Below are positions 17,268 to 24,752 of a DNA stretch of 64,000 nucleotides, in pieces. The translations under genes and the position numbers were made by a program. The DNA comes from WHSW01 sp963842795 (GTDB taxonomy: Bacteria; Actinomycetota; Thermoleophilia; Solirubrobacterales; 70-9). The stretch is taken from contig CAWJHV010000018.1 of assembly GCA_963842795.1 (NCBI GenBank), forward strand, positions 62,001-126,000, given 5' to 3'. Position 1 is the stretch's first letter. Each line of letters starts with the position of its first letter. The notes beneath the pieces were generated by a model, which was not told the DNA's origin, did not search any database, and was given only the letters and a program-made list of their open reading frames with translations.

Positions 17268-17314
17268 GGCGATGAACTGTATTGCGGCACCGGGCCGCCG
17301 GTTAGGTTGGCCGG

Positions 17315-17764
17315 GTGAGCGACACCCTCCGCCGCCGGATCGCCGCGCTGCTGCTGGTCGCCGGGATCGTCGTCGCCGTGCTCGCGATCGAGGACATCGG
17401 CCCGTTCTCCGATCCGGAGACCGAAGAGCAGCGGGTGCAGGCGACGGTCGAGCAGTTCTTCGGCGCCGCCGCCGAGGGTGACTCGAAGACCTTCTGCGGG
17501 CTGCTGACCTCCGACGCGCGGCAGGCGCTGCGGGTGAGCACGGCGCAGCGGCTGCAGTCCGACGAGCTGCCGGAGTGCACGAGGATCCTCGACGTGCTCG
17601 CGCCGGTGTTCGCCGACTCCGAGCTCGACGTGCGCTTCGTGAGCGTCAGCGGCAACCGGGCCCGGGTCGAGGCCCGCTACAAGCTCGCCGGCGCCGGCGC
17701 CCAGCCGCGAACCGTGCTGCTGCTCTCCGAGGACGGGCACTGGCGGATCTCGGATCCCGGTTGA
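17315..17764 (+). CDS. Membrane-anchored NTF2-like (DUF4878-like) protein
   Basis: 149 aa, GTG start. An N-terminal signal anchor (about residues 8-27) is followed by a domain starting EEQRVQATVEQFFGAAAEGDSKTFCGLL and ending in the beta strands RVEARYKLAG...RTVLLLSEDGHWRISD. This is the pattern of small exported cystatin/NTF2-like proteins of actinobacteria (DUF4878/SnoaL-like). Two cysteines in the domain could pair. Function unknown. Confidence 0.7.
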   Translation: MSDTLRRRIAALLLVAGIVVAVLAIEDIGPFSDPETEEQRVQATVEQFFGAAAEGDSKTFCGLLTSDARQALRVSTAQRLQSDELPECTRILDVLAPVFADSELDVRFVSVSGNRARVEARYKLAGAGAQPRTVLLLSEDGHWRISDPG

Positions 17765-17781
17765 CCTGCGGGCCGAGGGGG

Positions 17782-18177
17782 CTAGGTCTCGAAAGCCGCG
17801 AACGCCTCGGCGCGGTCGAGGAACTCGAGAAAGGTGACGACGCGCCCGCGGGAGAGCTCGACGAGGAAGAACTCTCGACGCTCGGTCGGCGCCCCGCTGG
17901 TCGGGCCGCGGCTGTGCACGACCACCTCGATCAGCATCCGGTCGTCGTCGCCCCAGGCGTCGACAACGTCGAGTTTGACGTTGCCCAGGAACTCGAATCT
18001 CTCGTGCATCCGGCGCAGGCACGCCTCGCGACCGCGGCGCACGCCCGAGTCCGGGAAGTCGTCGGGCTCGGTCCAAACGATCTCGGGATCCCAGTAACGG
18101 TCGGCGAACCGGTCGATGCCCTGCTCGTTGAAGAGCTCGAGCATGCTCCGAGCGCGAGGCGCGGCATCGTCGGCCAT
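17782..18177 (-). CDS. SnoaL-like/NTF2-fold protein
   Basis: 131 aa, ATG. The pattern SMLELFNEQGIDRFADRYWDPEIVWTEPDDFPDSGVRRGREA, then VVDAWGDDDRMLIEVVVHSRG and FFLVELSRGRVVTFLEFLDRAEA, is typical of the SnoaL-like NTF2 superfamily, which includes isomerases, cyclases and binding proteins. No conserved catalytic set can be named. It lies just downstream of prs (7 nt between stop and start) and may be cotranscribed with glmU-prs. Confidence 0.8.
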   Translation of the reverse strand: MADDAAPRARSMLELFNEQGIDRFADRYWDPEIVWTEPDDFPDSGVRRGREACLRRMHERFEFLGNVKLDVVDAWGDDDRMLIEVVVHSRGPTSGAPTERREFFLVELSRGRVVTFLEFLDRAEAFAAFET

Positions 18178-18183
18178 GCTCGC

Positions 18184-19215
18184 CTAGAAGAGCTGATTCT
18201 CGCCGGCGAAAATTTCCGAGACCGAGTCGTCGGAGAAGATGCGACGGATCGAGTCGGCGAGGGTCTGTGCGGCTGAGAGCACGGTGATGTTCTCGGGCTG
18301 ACCCGGGCGGAGGGGGATCGTGTCGGTGACGACGATTCGCTCGATGCCCGAGCTCTCGTAGGCGAGCCGCTCGTAGGCGGGACCCGAGAAGACGCCGTGG
18401 GTCGCGCAGGCGATCACCCGCGCGGCGCCCTCGTCGAGCACCGTCCGGGCCGCCGCGGTCAGCGTGCCGGCGGTATCGATCATGTCGTCGACGAGCACGG
18501 CGGTCTTGCCGCGCACGTCTCCGACCACGTAGCCGATCTCGGCCACCTGCTGGGCGGGGCGCTCCTTCTCCATCACCGCCCAGTGGACGCCGACCTTGCG
18601 GGCGAAGTTGCGCGCCACCTTCACCCGTCCGGCGTCGGGCGAGACGATCACGAGCTCGTCGTCCCAGGCCTGGTCCATGAAGTACTGGGTCAGCATCGGC
18701 ATTGCGGTCATGTGGTCGACGGGCTTGGAGAAGAAGCCCTGCACCTGGCCGGAGTGCAGGTCCATCGTGAGCACCCGGTCGCAGCCGACCGCCTCCAGGC
18801 ACTGGGCGACGACGCGCGCGGAGATCGGCTCCCGCGGGGCGGACTTCTTGTCCTGACGCGAGTACCCGTACCAGGGCATGACGGCGATGATCCGGTGGGC
18901 GGAGGCGCCCTTGGCCGCGTCGATCATCACCAGCAGCTCGAGCAGCGCGTCGTTGGGCGTCATCCCCTGCGCCTTGTTCGCGGCGGTCGACTGGACGAGG
19001 AAGACGTCGGCGCCGCGGATCGACTCCTGGTAGCGGCAGTAGACCTCGCCGTCGGCGAAGGTGCGCAGGTCCACCTGGCCGAGGTCGACGTCGAGCTTGC
19101 CCGCGATCTTCGCCGCCAGCTCCATCGAGCAGCGACCGCCGAAGACCATCATCCGCTTGGTGTAGTCGTGCGGGATCGAGCTGATCGCCTGCGGACTCTC
19201 CTCGAGAATGCTCAT
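18184..19215 (-). CDS. prs: Ribose-phosphate pyrophosphokinase (PRPP synthetase)
   Basis: 343 aa; makes PRPP from ribose-5-phosphate and ATP. The class I motifs are the flexible-loop region PWYGYSRQDKK, the ribose-phosphate region VIVSPDAGRVKVARNFARKV and the PRPP-binding loop VLVDDMIDTAGTLT. The ATG at 19215 overlaps the glmU stop (ATGA), the standard glmU-prs arrangement. It is slightly longer at the N-terminus (about 15 residues) than the usual 315-330 aa. Confidence 0.97.
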   Translation of the reverse strand: MSILEESPQAISSIPHDYTKRMMVFGGRCSMELAAKIAGKLDVDLGQVDLRTFADGEVYCRYQESIRGADVFLVQSTAANKAQGMTPNDALLELLVMIDAAKGASAHRIIAVMPWYGYSRQDKKSAPREPISARVVAQCLEAVGCDRVLTMDLHSGQVQGFFSKPVDHMTAMPMLTQYFMDQAWDDELVIVSPDAGRVKVARNFARKVGVHWAVMEKERPAQQVAEIGYVVGDVRGKTAVLVDDMIDTAGTLTAAARTVLDEGAARVIACATHGVFSGPAYERLAYESSGIERIVVTDTIPLRPGQPENITVLSAAQTLADSIRRIFSDDSVSEIFAGENQLF

Positions 19216-20636
19216 GCGTCCTTGTCCTGCGCGTCCTCTTCGGCCTCGCTCGATTTCCGCGCCGCGTACCCCTCGATGTTGCGCTGCTCGTTGGTCGAGA
19301 CCCCGAGGGCGCCGTCCGGAACGTCCTCGCGAATCACCGCGCCGGCGCCAGTGTAAGCGTCGTCGCCGACGGTCACCGGGGCGACGAGCGAGGTGTTGAC
19401 GGAGATCCGCGCACCTTCCCCGATCTTCGTCCGGTTCTTGTTGCGGCCGTCGTAGTTGGCGGTGATCGTGCCGGCGCCGATGTTGGCGTCGGGGCCGATC
19501 TCCGCGTCGCCGACGTAGGCGAGGTGCGGGACCTTGGCGCCCTCGCCGACGCGGGAGTTCTTGATCTCGACGAAGCTGCCGGCCTTCGAGGCCTGGGCGA
19601 GCTCGGTCCCGGGCCGCAGGTGGGCGAACGGGCCGACGGTGGCGAGCTCGCCGATCTCGACGTCGTGGAGGTAGGAGTGGACGACGCGCGACTGCTCGCC
19701 GATCCTCGAGTCGATCAGGGTGGAGTGCGGGCCGATGATCGAATCGGCGCCGATCCGGGTCTCGCCCCGGAGCGCGGTGCCGGGCTCGATCGTGGTGTCC
19801 GCGGCGATCTCGACCTCGGCGTCGATCCAGGTCGTCGACGGGTCGACGATCGTCACCCCCGCGATCATGTGGCGCTCGAGGATCTGCCGGCGCGCCTCGG
19901 CGGTCGCCAGGGCGAGGTCGGCGCGGTTGTTGACGCCGAGGTTCACGTTCGGGTCCGAGGACCGGTGGGCGACGACGCGGCGGCCGTCGCGGCGCAGCAT
20001 CGGCAGCACGTCGCCGAGGTAGTACTCGCCGGCCGAGTTGTCGTTGGTGAGCTGGTCGAGCGCCTCCATCAGCGGCTCGGCGTCGAAGACGTAGGTGCCG
20101 GTGTTGATCTCGCGGATCGCCAGCACCTCGGGATCGACCTCCTCGGGCACCTTGGTCTCCACGATCTCGGCGATGTCGCCCTCGTCGTCGCGGACGATGC
20201 GGCCGTAGGCGTGCGGGTCGTCCAGCTCGACCGTCATCACGGTGGCCCCCGCGCCGGCGGCGCGATGCGTCTCGAGCAGCGCGGCGACGATCTCCCCGGT
20301 GATCAGCGGGTGGTCGCCGGAGAGCACGACGACGGTGTGCGAGTCGCGGACGATGTCGTGCGCAGCGCGGACCGCGCCGCCGGTCCCGTCGGCCTCCGGC
20401 TGGATCACGGTCTCGGTGCCCTCGGGGAGGCCTGAGGCCAGATCGCGGTCGGGCGAGACGATCACCGCGACCCGTCCGGCGCCCGCGGCGCGCGCGGCGA
20501 GCACGGGCCAGGCGACCATCGCCCGCCCGCACACGGGGTGCAGGACTTTGGGCAGCGACGAGTGCATCCGCGTGCCCTCGCCCGCGGCCATGATCAGGAC
20601 GGTGGGGCCGCCGCCCTCGGAGATGCCGCCGCTCAC
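19212..20636 (-). CDS. glmU: Bifunctional N-acetylglucosamine-1-phosphate uridyltransferase/glucosamine-1-phosphate acetyltransferase
   Basis: 474 aa, GTG start. The N-terminal nucleotidyltransferase has VLIMAAGEGTRMHSSLPKVLH and the GxGTGGA-type loop ADGTGGAVRAAHD. From about residue 255 a left-handed beta-helix of hexapeptide repeats follows, with KNSRVGEGAKVPHLAYVGDAEIG and ITANYDGRNKNRTKIGE (acetyl-CoA and catalytic His regions). It makes UDP-GlcNAc for peptidoglycan. Translationally coupled to prs (4-nt overlap). Confidence 0.97.
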   Translation of the reverse strand: MSGGISEGGGPTVLIMAAGEGTRMHSSLPKVLHPVCGRAMVAWPVLAARAAGAGRVAVIVSPDRDLASGLPEGTETVIQPEADGTGGAVRAAHDIVRDSHTVVVLSGDHPLITGEIVAALLETHRAAGAGATVMTVELDDPHAYGRIVRDDEGDIAEIVETKVPEEVDPEVLAIREINTGTYVFDAEPLMEALDQLTNDNSAGEYYLGDVLPMLRRDGRRVVAHRSSDPNVNLGVNNRADLALATAEARRQILERHMIAGVTIVDPSTTWIDAEVEIAADTTIEPGTALRGETRIGADSIIGPHSTLIDSRIGEQSRVVHSYLHDVEIGELATVGPFAHLRPGTELAQASKAGSFVEIKNSRVGEGAKVPHLAYVGDAEIGPDANIGAGTITANYDGRNKNRTKIGEGARISVNTSLVAPVTVGDDAYTGAGAVIREDVPDGALGVSTNEQRNIEGYAARKSSEAEEDAQDKDA

Positions 20637-20866
20637 GCGCGGAATCGTAGACCGGCGCGCAAGGAGGAGACTTGATCGATGCCGACAGCGGCGCTATCTT
20701 GCGCCCCGGCGCCGTCCCGCGCCCAAGCTCCACCCCGGCGCTCACGCCGCCGGCCTGGGAGCCAAAGGGGGCCCAGAGCCCTCGGGTCGCCGATCATCGT
20801 TGCCCCTTTCGGCGCGGGGCGCCGGGAGCGTGAGTCCCGTCGTCGACCGCCGCGAAGGAGCAGAGG

Positions 20867-21589
20867 ATGACCAGGCAGAGCACTTTCAAGCGCAAGGTCC
20901 GCGCCCGGATGGCGAAGACGGACGAGAGCTACACGGCGGCGCGCCGGCAGCTGATCGAATCCGGGGAGACGCCATCCGAGGCCCCGGCGGGCGTGAGCGA
21001 GCTCAGCCGGCAGGTCGATGCGCTGGTCGAGAAGGGGTATCCGCCGCTGGCGGGGATCGGCGAGGCGGAGTTTCGCGAGCGGCTGGAGCCGCTCGCGGGG
21101 CTGGAGCCGCAGGATCCGTTCGCGATCGTGCTCGGGGCGGGGACGGTCGATCCGGTACGGGCGATTCGCGCGGTCTCGCTGCGCGGCAAGCCGGGGTTCT
21201 GCGACATGGAGCCCGACGACCTGGCGCGATTCGAGCCGATCGGCGGCGTCGACGTCCCGGCCGGCTTCGCATACCTCGTGACCGGCTTCGACACCGGCCC
21301 CGAGACGCTCGGCGTCACCCCCGAGGACGCATTGCCCGCGATCGAGGCCGCCGGCCGCTCGCCCCTGACGATCGACGAGGGGGTCGCGATCGTGACGCAG
21401 TTCCCCGAGCTGCTGCGCGAGCAGAACTGCTTCTCGCTCCTCGGCTCGCGCTGCGGCGACCGCCGCGTGACCGCGCTGTGGATCAAGCGCGGCGGGCGAC
21501 CCCGCCTCGGCTGGTGCTACGCGGGCGCGCCGCACACCTGGCTCGGGTCGGGGTCATGCGCGGCACGGCTCGGTGCAGCCGCCGCGTGA
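20867..21589 (+). CDS. DUF5701 family protein
   Basis: 240 aa, ATG with GAAGGAG upstream. The segments KGYPPLAGIGEAEFRERLEPL, SPLTIDEGVAIVTQFPELL, CFSLLGSRCGDRRVTALWI and LGWCYAGAPHTWLGS match the actinobacterial DUF5701 family as I recall it. Function unknown, probably cytosolic. The 230 bp upstream contain a second short frame (20679-20870) with a Shine-Dalgarno-like AGGAGG, but its Arg/Pro-rich content looks non-genuine and nothing else is recognisable there. Confidence 0.8.
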   Translation: MTRQSTFKRKVRARMAKTDESYTAARRQLIESGETPSEAPAGVSELSRQVDALVEKGYPPLAGIGEAEFRERLEPLAGLEPQDPFAIVLGAGTVDPVRAIRAVSLRGKPGFCDMEPDDLARFEPIGGVDVPAGFAYLVTGFDTGPETLGVTPEDALPAIEAAGRSPLTIDEGVAIVTQFPELLREQNCFSLLGSRCGDRRVTALWIKRGGRPRLGWCYAGAPHTWLGSGSCAARLGAAAA

Positions 21590-21599
21590 CCGGTTCACA

Positions 21600-22553
21600 T
21601 CAGGCAGCCTGATCGATCTCGCCGGCCTCCTCCCGGCGCCGCCGCTCGATCTCGTTCTCGTAGAACCGCACCCACTTGCGGATCGCGTTGTCTGAGACCC
21701 CGTACTTGCGGCCGGTCGCGAGGTAGCCATTCTCCTCGATCTCGCGGAGGAGCTGATCGTACGGCGGCCGCTCGACCCTGCGCGCGGCCGGCGACGGGTG
21801 CCCTTCTCGGTCCCAACGCATCCCGCAGTAGCGCGAGCAGTAACGCTGGCGCGGATACCTCGGTGTGAACGACTCGGAGCACCGCAAGCATGTCCGCGGC
21901 TCGCGATCGATTCGGTTCTTGCGCCCGCAATGCGTGTCGAGTCCGGCCGCGCAGTTCGGGCAGAGGATCCGCAGGTTCTCGAGGCGATTGTCGTCCCTGA
22001 CTCCGTTGACGTGATCGAGGATGAGGCCGATCCTCGTTCCGCGCCATTGCTCGTCCTGGCCGCAGAACTCGCAACGGCGGGCCTTCAGCCCAGCCTCGAA
22101 GAGCCGCCGCTTCAAGGAGTCTCGGCTGTAGGTCGAGCCCTCGACCAGGACCTGATCGAGCGGGATACGCCGGCCGAAGTTCTGGCGTCGGGTGGCGGCG
22201 TACGGATCGAAGTGTTCGGTCGAAATGCCGAGCCGTGCTGCGCGCCTTTTAAGCGTCTGCCCGTTCGCGCCAGTCGGGCAGTAGCCGAGACGGCGGAGCG
22301 TCTCTGCGCAGGAGAGTGACTCGCGGACCGCTTGTCTGAGCTCAGCCTCCGAATACCCGGGGGCCGGCCTTCCCCCGCGATAATCGCTGAGGTGGCCGAT
22401 GTCGATGTCCCAGCGTCCGGCCCACTTGCGAAGCGTCGCGATGTTCTTGCCGTGATACGCATAGTCGAGCCGCTCCAGGACAGCGTGCCACGACTCGGCC
22501 CCGGCGACCGCTTCAGCCAACTGAGCTTTGGTTACTCGAGGGAGCCAGGGCAT
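21600..22553 (-). CDS. HNH endonuclease with DNA-binding repeats, probably a mobile or SOS-regulated nuclease
   Basis: 317 aa from ATG 22553. Residues about 9-57 and 70-118 are two related helical DNA-recognition repeats (LAEAVAGAESWHAVLERL / LRQAVRESLSCAETLRRLGY). The HNH core follows: CEFCG (161-165), LILDHVNG (His181), DNRLENLRILCPNC (190-201). Then comes a zinc ribbon (CLRC...YCSRYCG) and a C-terminal HTH (NGYLATGRKYGVSDNAIRKW). This architecture is usual in phage and mobile HNH enzymes. An alternative ATG at 22562 lies inside a LexA-like palindrome, so 22553 is preferred. It abuts an irregular tRNA-Gln gene. Third-position A/T seems more frequent than in neighbouring genes, consistent with transfer. 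Confidence 0.8.
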   Translation of the reverse strand: MPWLPRVTKAQLAEAVAGAESWHAVLERLDYAYHGKNIATLRKWAGRWDIDIGHLSDYRGGRPAPGYSEAELRQAVRESLSCAETLRRLGYCPTGANGQTLKRRAARLGISTEHFDPYAATRRQNFGRRIPLDQVLVEGSTYSRDSLKRRLFEAGLKARRCEFCGQDEQWRGTRIGLILDHVNGVRDDNRLENLRILCPNCAAGLDTHCGRKNRIDREPRTCLRCSESFTPRYPRQRYCSRYCGMRWDREGHPSPAARRVERPPYDQLLREIEENGYLATGRKYGVSDNAIRKWVRFYENEIERRRREEAGEIDQAA

Positions 22554-22567
22554 CGAACACATGTTCG
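22554..22567. promoter_or_regulatory. LexA/SOS-box-like operator
   Basis: CGAACACATGTTCG, within tCGAAC-acat-GTTCGc. It matches the Gram-positive/actinobacterial SOS box (TCGAAC-N4-GTTCGA) at 11 of 12 positions. It lies immediately upstream of the preferred HNH ATG and about 50 bp from the divergent tRNA. LexA repression of the nuclease is the inference. Confidence 0.7.
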
Positions 22568-22616
22568 CATGACCATCGGACGGCTTCGCCGCCTAGACTC
22601 GCGTTGAGCCGTCGTT

Positions 22617-22690
22617 TCCGGGGTGGTGTAGTGGCAGCACGTCAGGTTTTGGTCCTGAAGGCGAGCTGGGTTCGATTCCCTCCCCCGGAG
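22617..22690 (+). tRNA. tRNA-Gln (UUG) with irregular T arm
   Basis: The acceptor stem TCCGGGG/CCCCGGA pairs perfectly (22617-22623 with 22683-22689). The anticodon stem TCAGG/CCTGA is perfect around loop TTTTGGT, giving anticodon TTG. The D arm GTGT-AGTGGCAG-CAC matches glutamine tRNAs. The T arm has TTCGATT, but its 5' strand reads GAG-CTG-GG against CCCTC: three extra bases interrupt an otherwise perfect GAGGG/CCCTC stem. CCA is not encoded. It may be a functional variant or a damaged copy. Confidence 0.8.
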
Positions 22691-22716
22691 CTCGTCGCCG
22701 CGGTTAGGATCGCCCC

Positions 22717-23202
22717 GTGGCCTCGGAGTACGTGTTCATCGACGAGTGGGACGTCGACGCGCCCCGCGAGGCGGTCTTCGAAGCGCTGGCCGACGCCACC
22801 ACCTATCCCGAATGGTGGAAGCCGGTCTACATCTCGGTCGACAGCGACGGTCCGCCGGAGCTCGGGCGGGTCTCGCGGACCGAGTTCAAGGGCCAGCTTC
22901 CATACCACCTGAAGACGCGCTCTGAGATCGTCAGCTACGCGCCGCCGGACCAGTTCGCTGTCGACGTGGTGGGCGACCTCACCGGCCGCGGCGTCTGGAC
23001 GCTGAGCGACCGTGAGGACGGGCGCGTCCACGTCCACTTCGACTGGCGGGTTGTCGCGGACCGCGCTCTGCTGCGCTACCTCACCCCCGTGCTGCGCCCG
23101 CTGTTTCGCCGCAACCACAACTGGTCGATCGAGCGGGCGATCGAGGGCCTCGAGCCCTACGCACGCGCCCGCGCGGGCGACGCGGCCGGCGGCTCGGGCT
23201 AG
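22717..23202 (+). CDS. SRPBCC (START-like, polyketide cyclase/dehydrase) family protein
   Basis: 161 aa, GTG start. SRPBCC hallmarks: an opening strand FIDEWDVDAPREAVFEALADATTYPEWWKPVYISV, then a middle of alternating strands (ARVSRTEFKGQLPYHLKTRSEIVSY-type pattern), and a C-terminal long helix (FRRNHNWSIERAIEGLEPYARAR). It is a hydrophobic ligand-binding fold whose ligand cannot be predicted. Begins 26 bp after the tRNA. Its stop overlaps the convergent PucR-type gene by 4 nt. Confidence 0.85.
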   Translation: MASEYVFIDEWDVDAPREAVFEALADATTYPEWWKPVYISVDSDGPPELGRVSRTEFKGQLPYHLKTRSEIVSYAPPDQFAVDVVGDLTGRGVWTLSDREDGRVHVHFDWRVVADRALLRYLTPVLRPLFRRNHNWSIERAIEGLEPYARARAGDAAGGSG

Positions 23203-24449
23203 TCCTCCTGCGCCTTGCGGCGCACCTTCGCGCGGCCGGCCTCGGTCCCGGGCTCGGTCGCCGGGCCTCCCGGCGGCGGGATGCCGAGCACGCGCATCGC
23301 CTTCAGCCCGAGGCCGAGCTTCTCGCGGCCCTCGGTCGAGGTCATGTCGTGGCCGCAGAGCTCCTTCACGCGCTCCAGCCGGTAGCGCACCGTGTGCCGG
23401 TGGGTGAACAGCTCCTCGGCGGTCGGGGTGACGTTGCCGTCGTTGGCGAGATAGGCCTCGACGGTCTTCACCAGGTCGGTCTCGTACTGCTCGTCGTAGG
23501 CGGAGAGCGGGGCGACGGTCTCGTCGTAGAAGCGGTGGAGCTCGTCGGGGTCCTCGCTCATCGCCGGCAGCAGCAGCCGGTAGGAGCCGGTGTCCTCGAA
23601 GGCGAGCAGCTCGAGCCCGTCGGCCTCGGCGACGTTCGCCGCCAGCTGCGCCTCCTGGCCGGCGCGGTAGAGGTCGACCGGATCGGCGACCCAGCGGCTG
23701 CGGGCGACAGTGATGTGGAACCCGGGCAGCGAGGCGGCGACCTCGCGCCCCAGCGCCGCCGTCGCCCGCTCCAGCTGCGCCGGTTCCTCCGCCGGGACCA
23801 GCGCGCTCACCTGGGCCCGGTCGCCGGCCTCGGCGAGCAGGGCGATCGCGCCCGGCGCCGAGGCGCGTAGCGCTCGCAGCGAGACGATCAGCACCCGGGC
23901 GCGCCAGTCGCCGGCCTGCGCGGCCCGGGGCGCCGCGCGGGCGAAGATCACCCCCGCGCCCGGCTCGAGCTTGCTTCCCAGCTCCGCTCCGCGGGCGATG
24001 ATGTCGCCGCGGTCGGTGACCCTGCGCGCCAGCAGCGCGCCGACGAACTCGCCCGCCGCCTCGTCGCTCGCCCACTCCGGCGCCCGCGAGCGCTCGAGCT
24101 CGAGCGCCAGCAGCGTCGCCACCATCCGGACCAGCGTCGCCGACGGCTCGGCCCCAGGGCCGCGGTAGCGAAGCTCGCCGACCGCGGCATCCGCCACCCG
24201 GAGCTCGATCGTCTCGACGCCCCCGCCGGCGGCGAGCAGCTTGCTCTCCTCGGCCGACGAGGACGCGGCCACCGCGAGCACCGCGCTCGACCGGTCGATC
24301 AACGCGACGCTCGCCCCCAGCGCCGCGCCGGCGGCACGGGCGACTGCGGGCAGCCCGGCGCCCGACTCGATCGCCTCCGCGAGCGCTTGGAGCGAGCGCT
24401 CATCTCCCGCTTTTGCAGCGCTTTTCTTGGTCTCCGACCCGGAAGGCAC
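23199..24449 (-). CDS. PucR/CdaR-type helix-turn-helix transcriptional regulator
   Basis: 416 aa. The N-terminal half (about 15-130) resembles a GAF-like sensory domain (AAGAALGASVALIDRSSAVLAVAAS), the middle is a GGDEF-like/cyclase-fold CdaR domain, and the C-terminus (about 320-385) is the PucR HTH (LVKTVEAYLANDGNVTPTAEELFTHRHTVRYRLERVKELCG). Such regulators respond to metabolites such as purine, GABA or sugar acids, but the target cannot be read here. It lies 60 nt downstream of the small membrane gene of the tatD-rsmA-ispE unit. Confidence 0.85.
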   Translation of the reverse strand: MPSGSETKKSAAKAGDERSLQALAEAIESGAGLPAVARAAGAALGASVALIDRSSAVLAVAASSSAEESKLLAAGGGVETIELRVADAAVGELRYRGPGAEPSATLVRMVATLLALELERSRAPEWASDEAAGEFVGALLARRVTDRGDIIARGAELGSKLEPGAGVIFARAAPRAAQAGDWRARVLIVSLRALRASAPGAIALLAEAGDRAQVSALVPAEEPAQLERATAALGREVAASLPGFHITVARSRWVADPVDLYRAGQEAQLAANVAEADGLELLAFEDTGSYRLLLPAMSEDPDELHRFYDETVAPLSAYDEQYETDLVKTVEAYLANDGNVTPTAEELFTHRHTVRYRLERVKELCGHDMTSTEGREKLGLGLKAMRVLGIPPPGGPATEPGTEAGRAKVRRKAQED

Positions 24450-24509
24450 GCGCGGATTCTAGGCTGCGGGCGCCCCTCGTCCGGCGGTTGGCCGGGTCGC
24501 CCGCGCCGC

Positions 24510-24752
24510 TCAGTCGAACAGGTGGGTGATGTCGTCCCAGTAGTAGACGATCGCGATCCCGAGGGCCACGCCGATCGCGAGCAGCGCGGCGAGGACGAAG
24601 ATCGAGACGAGGACCGCGGTCGCCTTCTCCCACGTGCGGCCGAAGGAGCCGATCGCGGGCGCCAGGATCAGAGCTGCGAACGCGAGCACACTGACCAGTC
24701 CGGCGGCGCCGAAGAGCACGTACTCCGTCCCGATCTTCGCGACGATCGGCAT
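24510..24752 (-). CDS. Small two-helix membrane protein
   Basis: 80 aa: MPIVAKIGTEYVLFGAAGLV begins it, with two hydrophobic segments (about residues 10-35 and 45-70) and a C-terminal YYWDDITHLFD. No family recognised. Its ATG shares one base with the stop of the DedA/PAP2 gene (TGATG), so it is translationally coupled and may partner that protein. Confidence 0.75.
   Translation of the reverse strand: MPIVAKIGTEYVLFGAAGLVSVLAFAALILAPAIGSFGRTWEKATAVLVSIFVLAALLAIGVALGIAIVYYWDDITHLFD

Noticed and set aside
20679..20870. 63-codon frame with AGGAGG upstream
   Set aside because: Arg/Pro-rich composition without a plausible fold and it overlaps the DUF5701 start; looks like chance.
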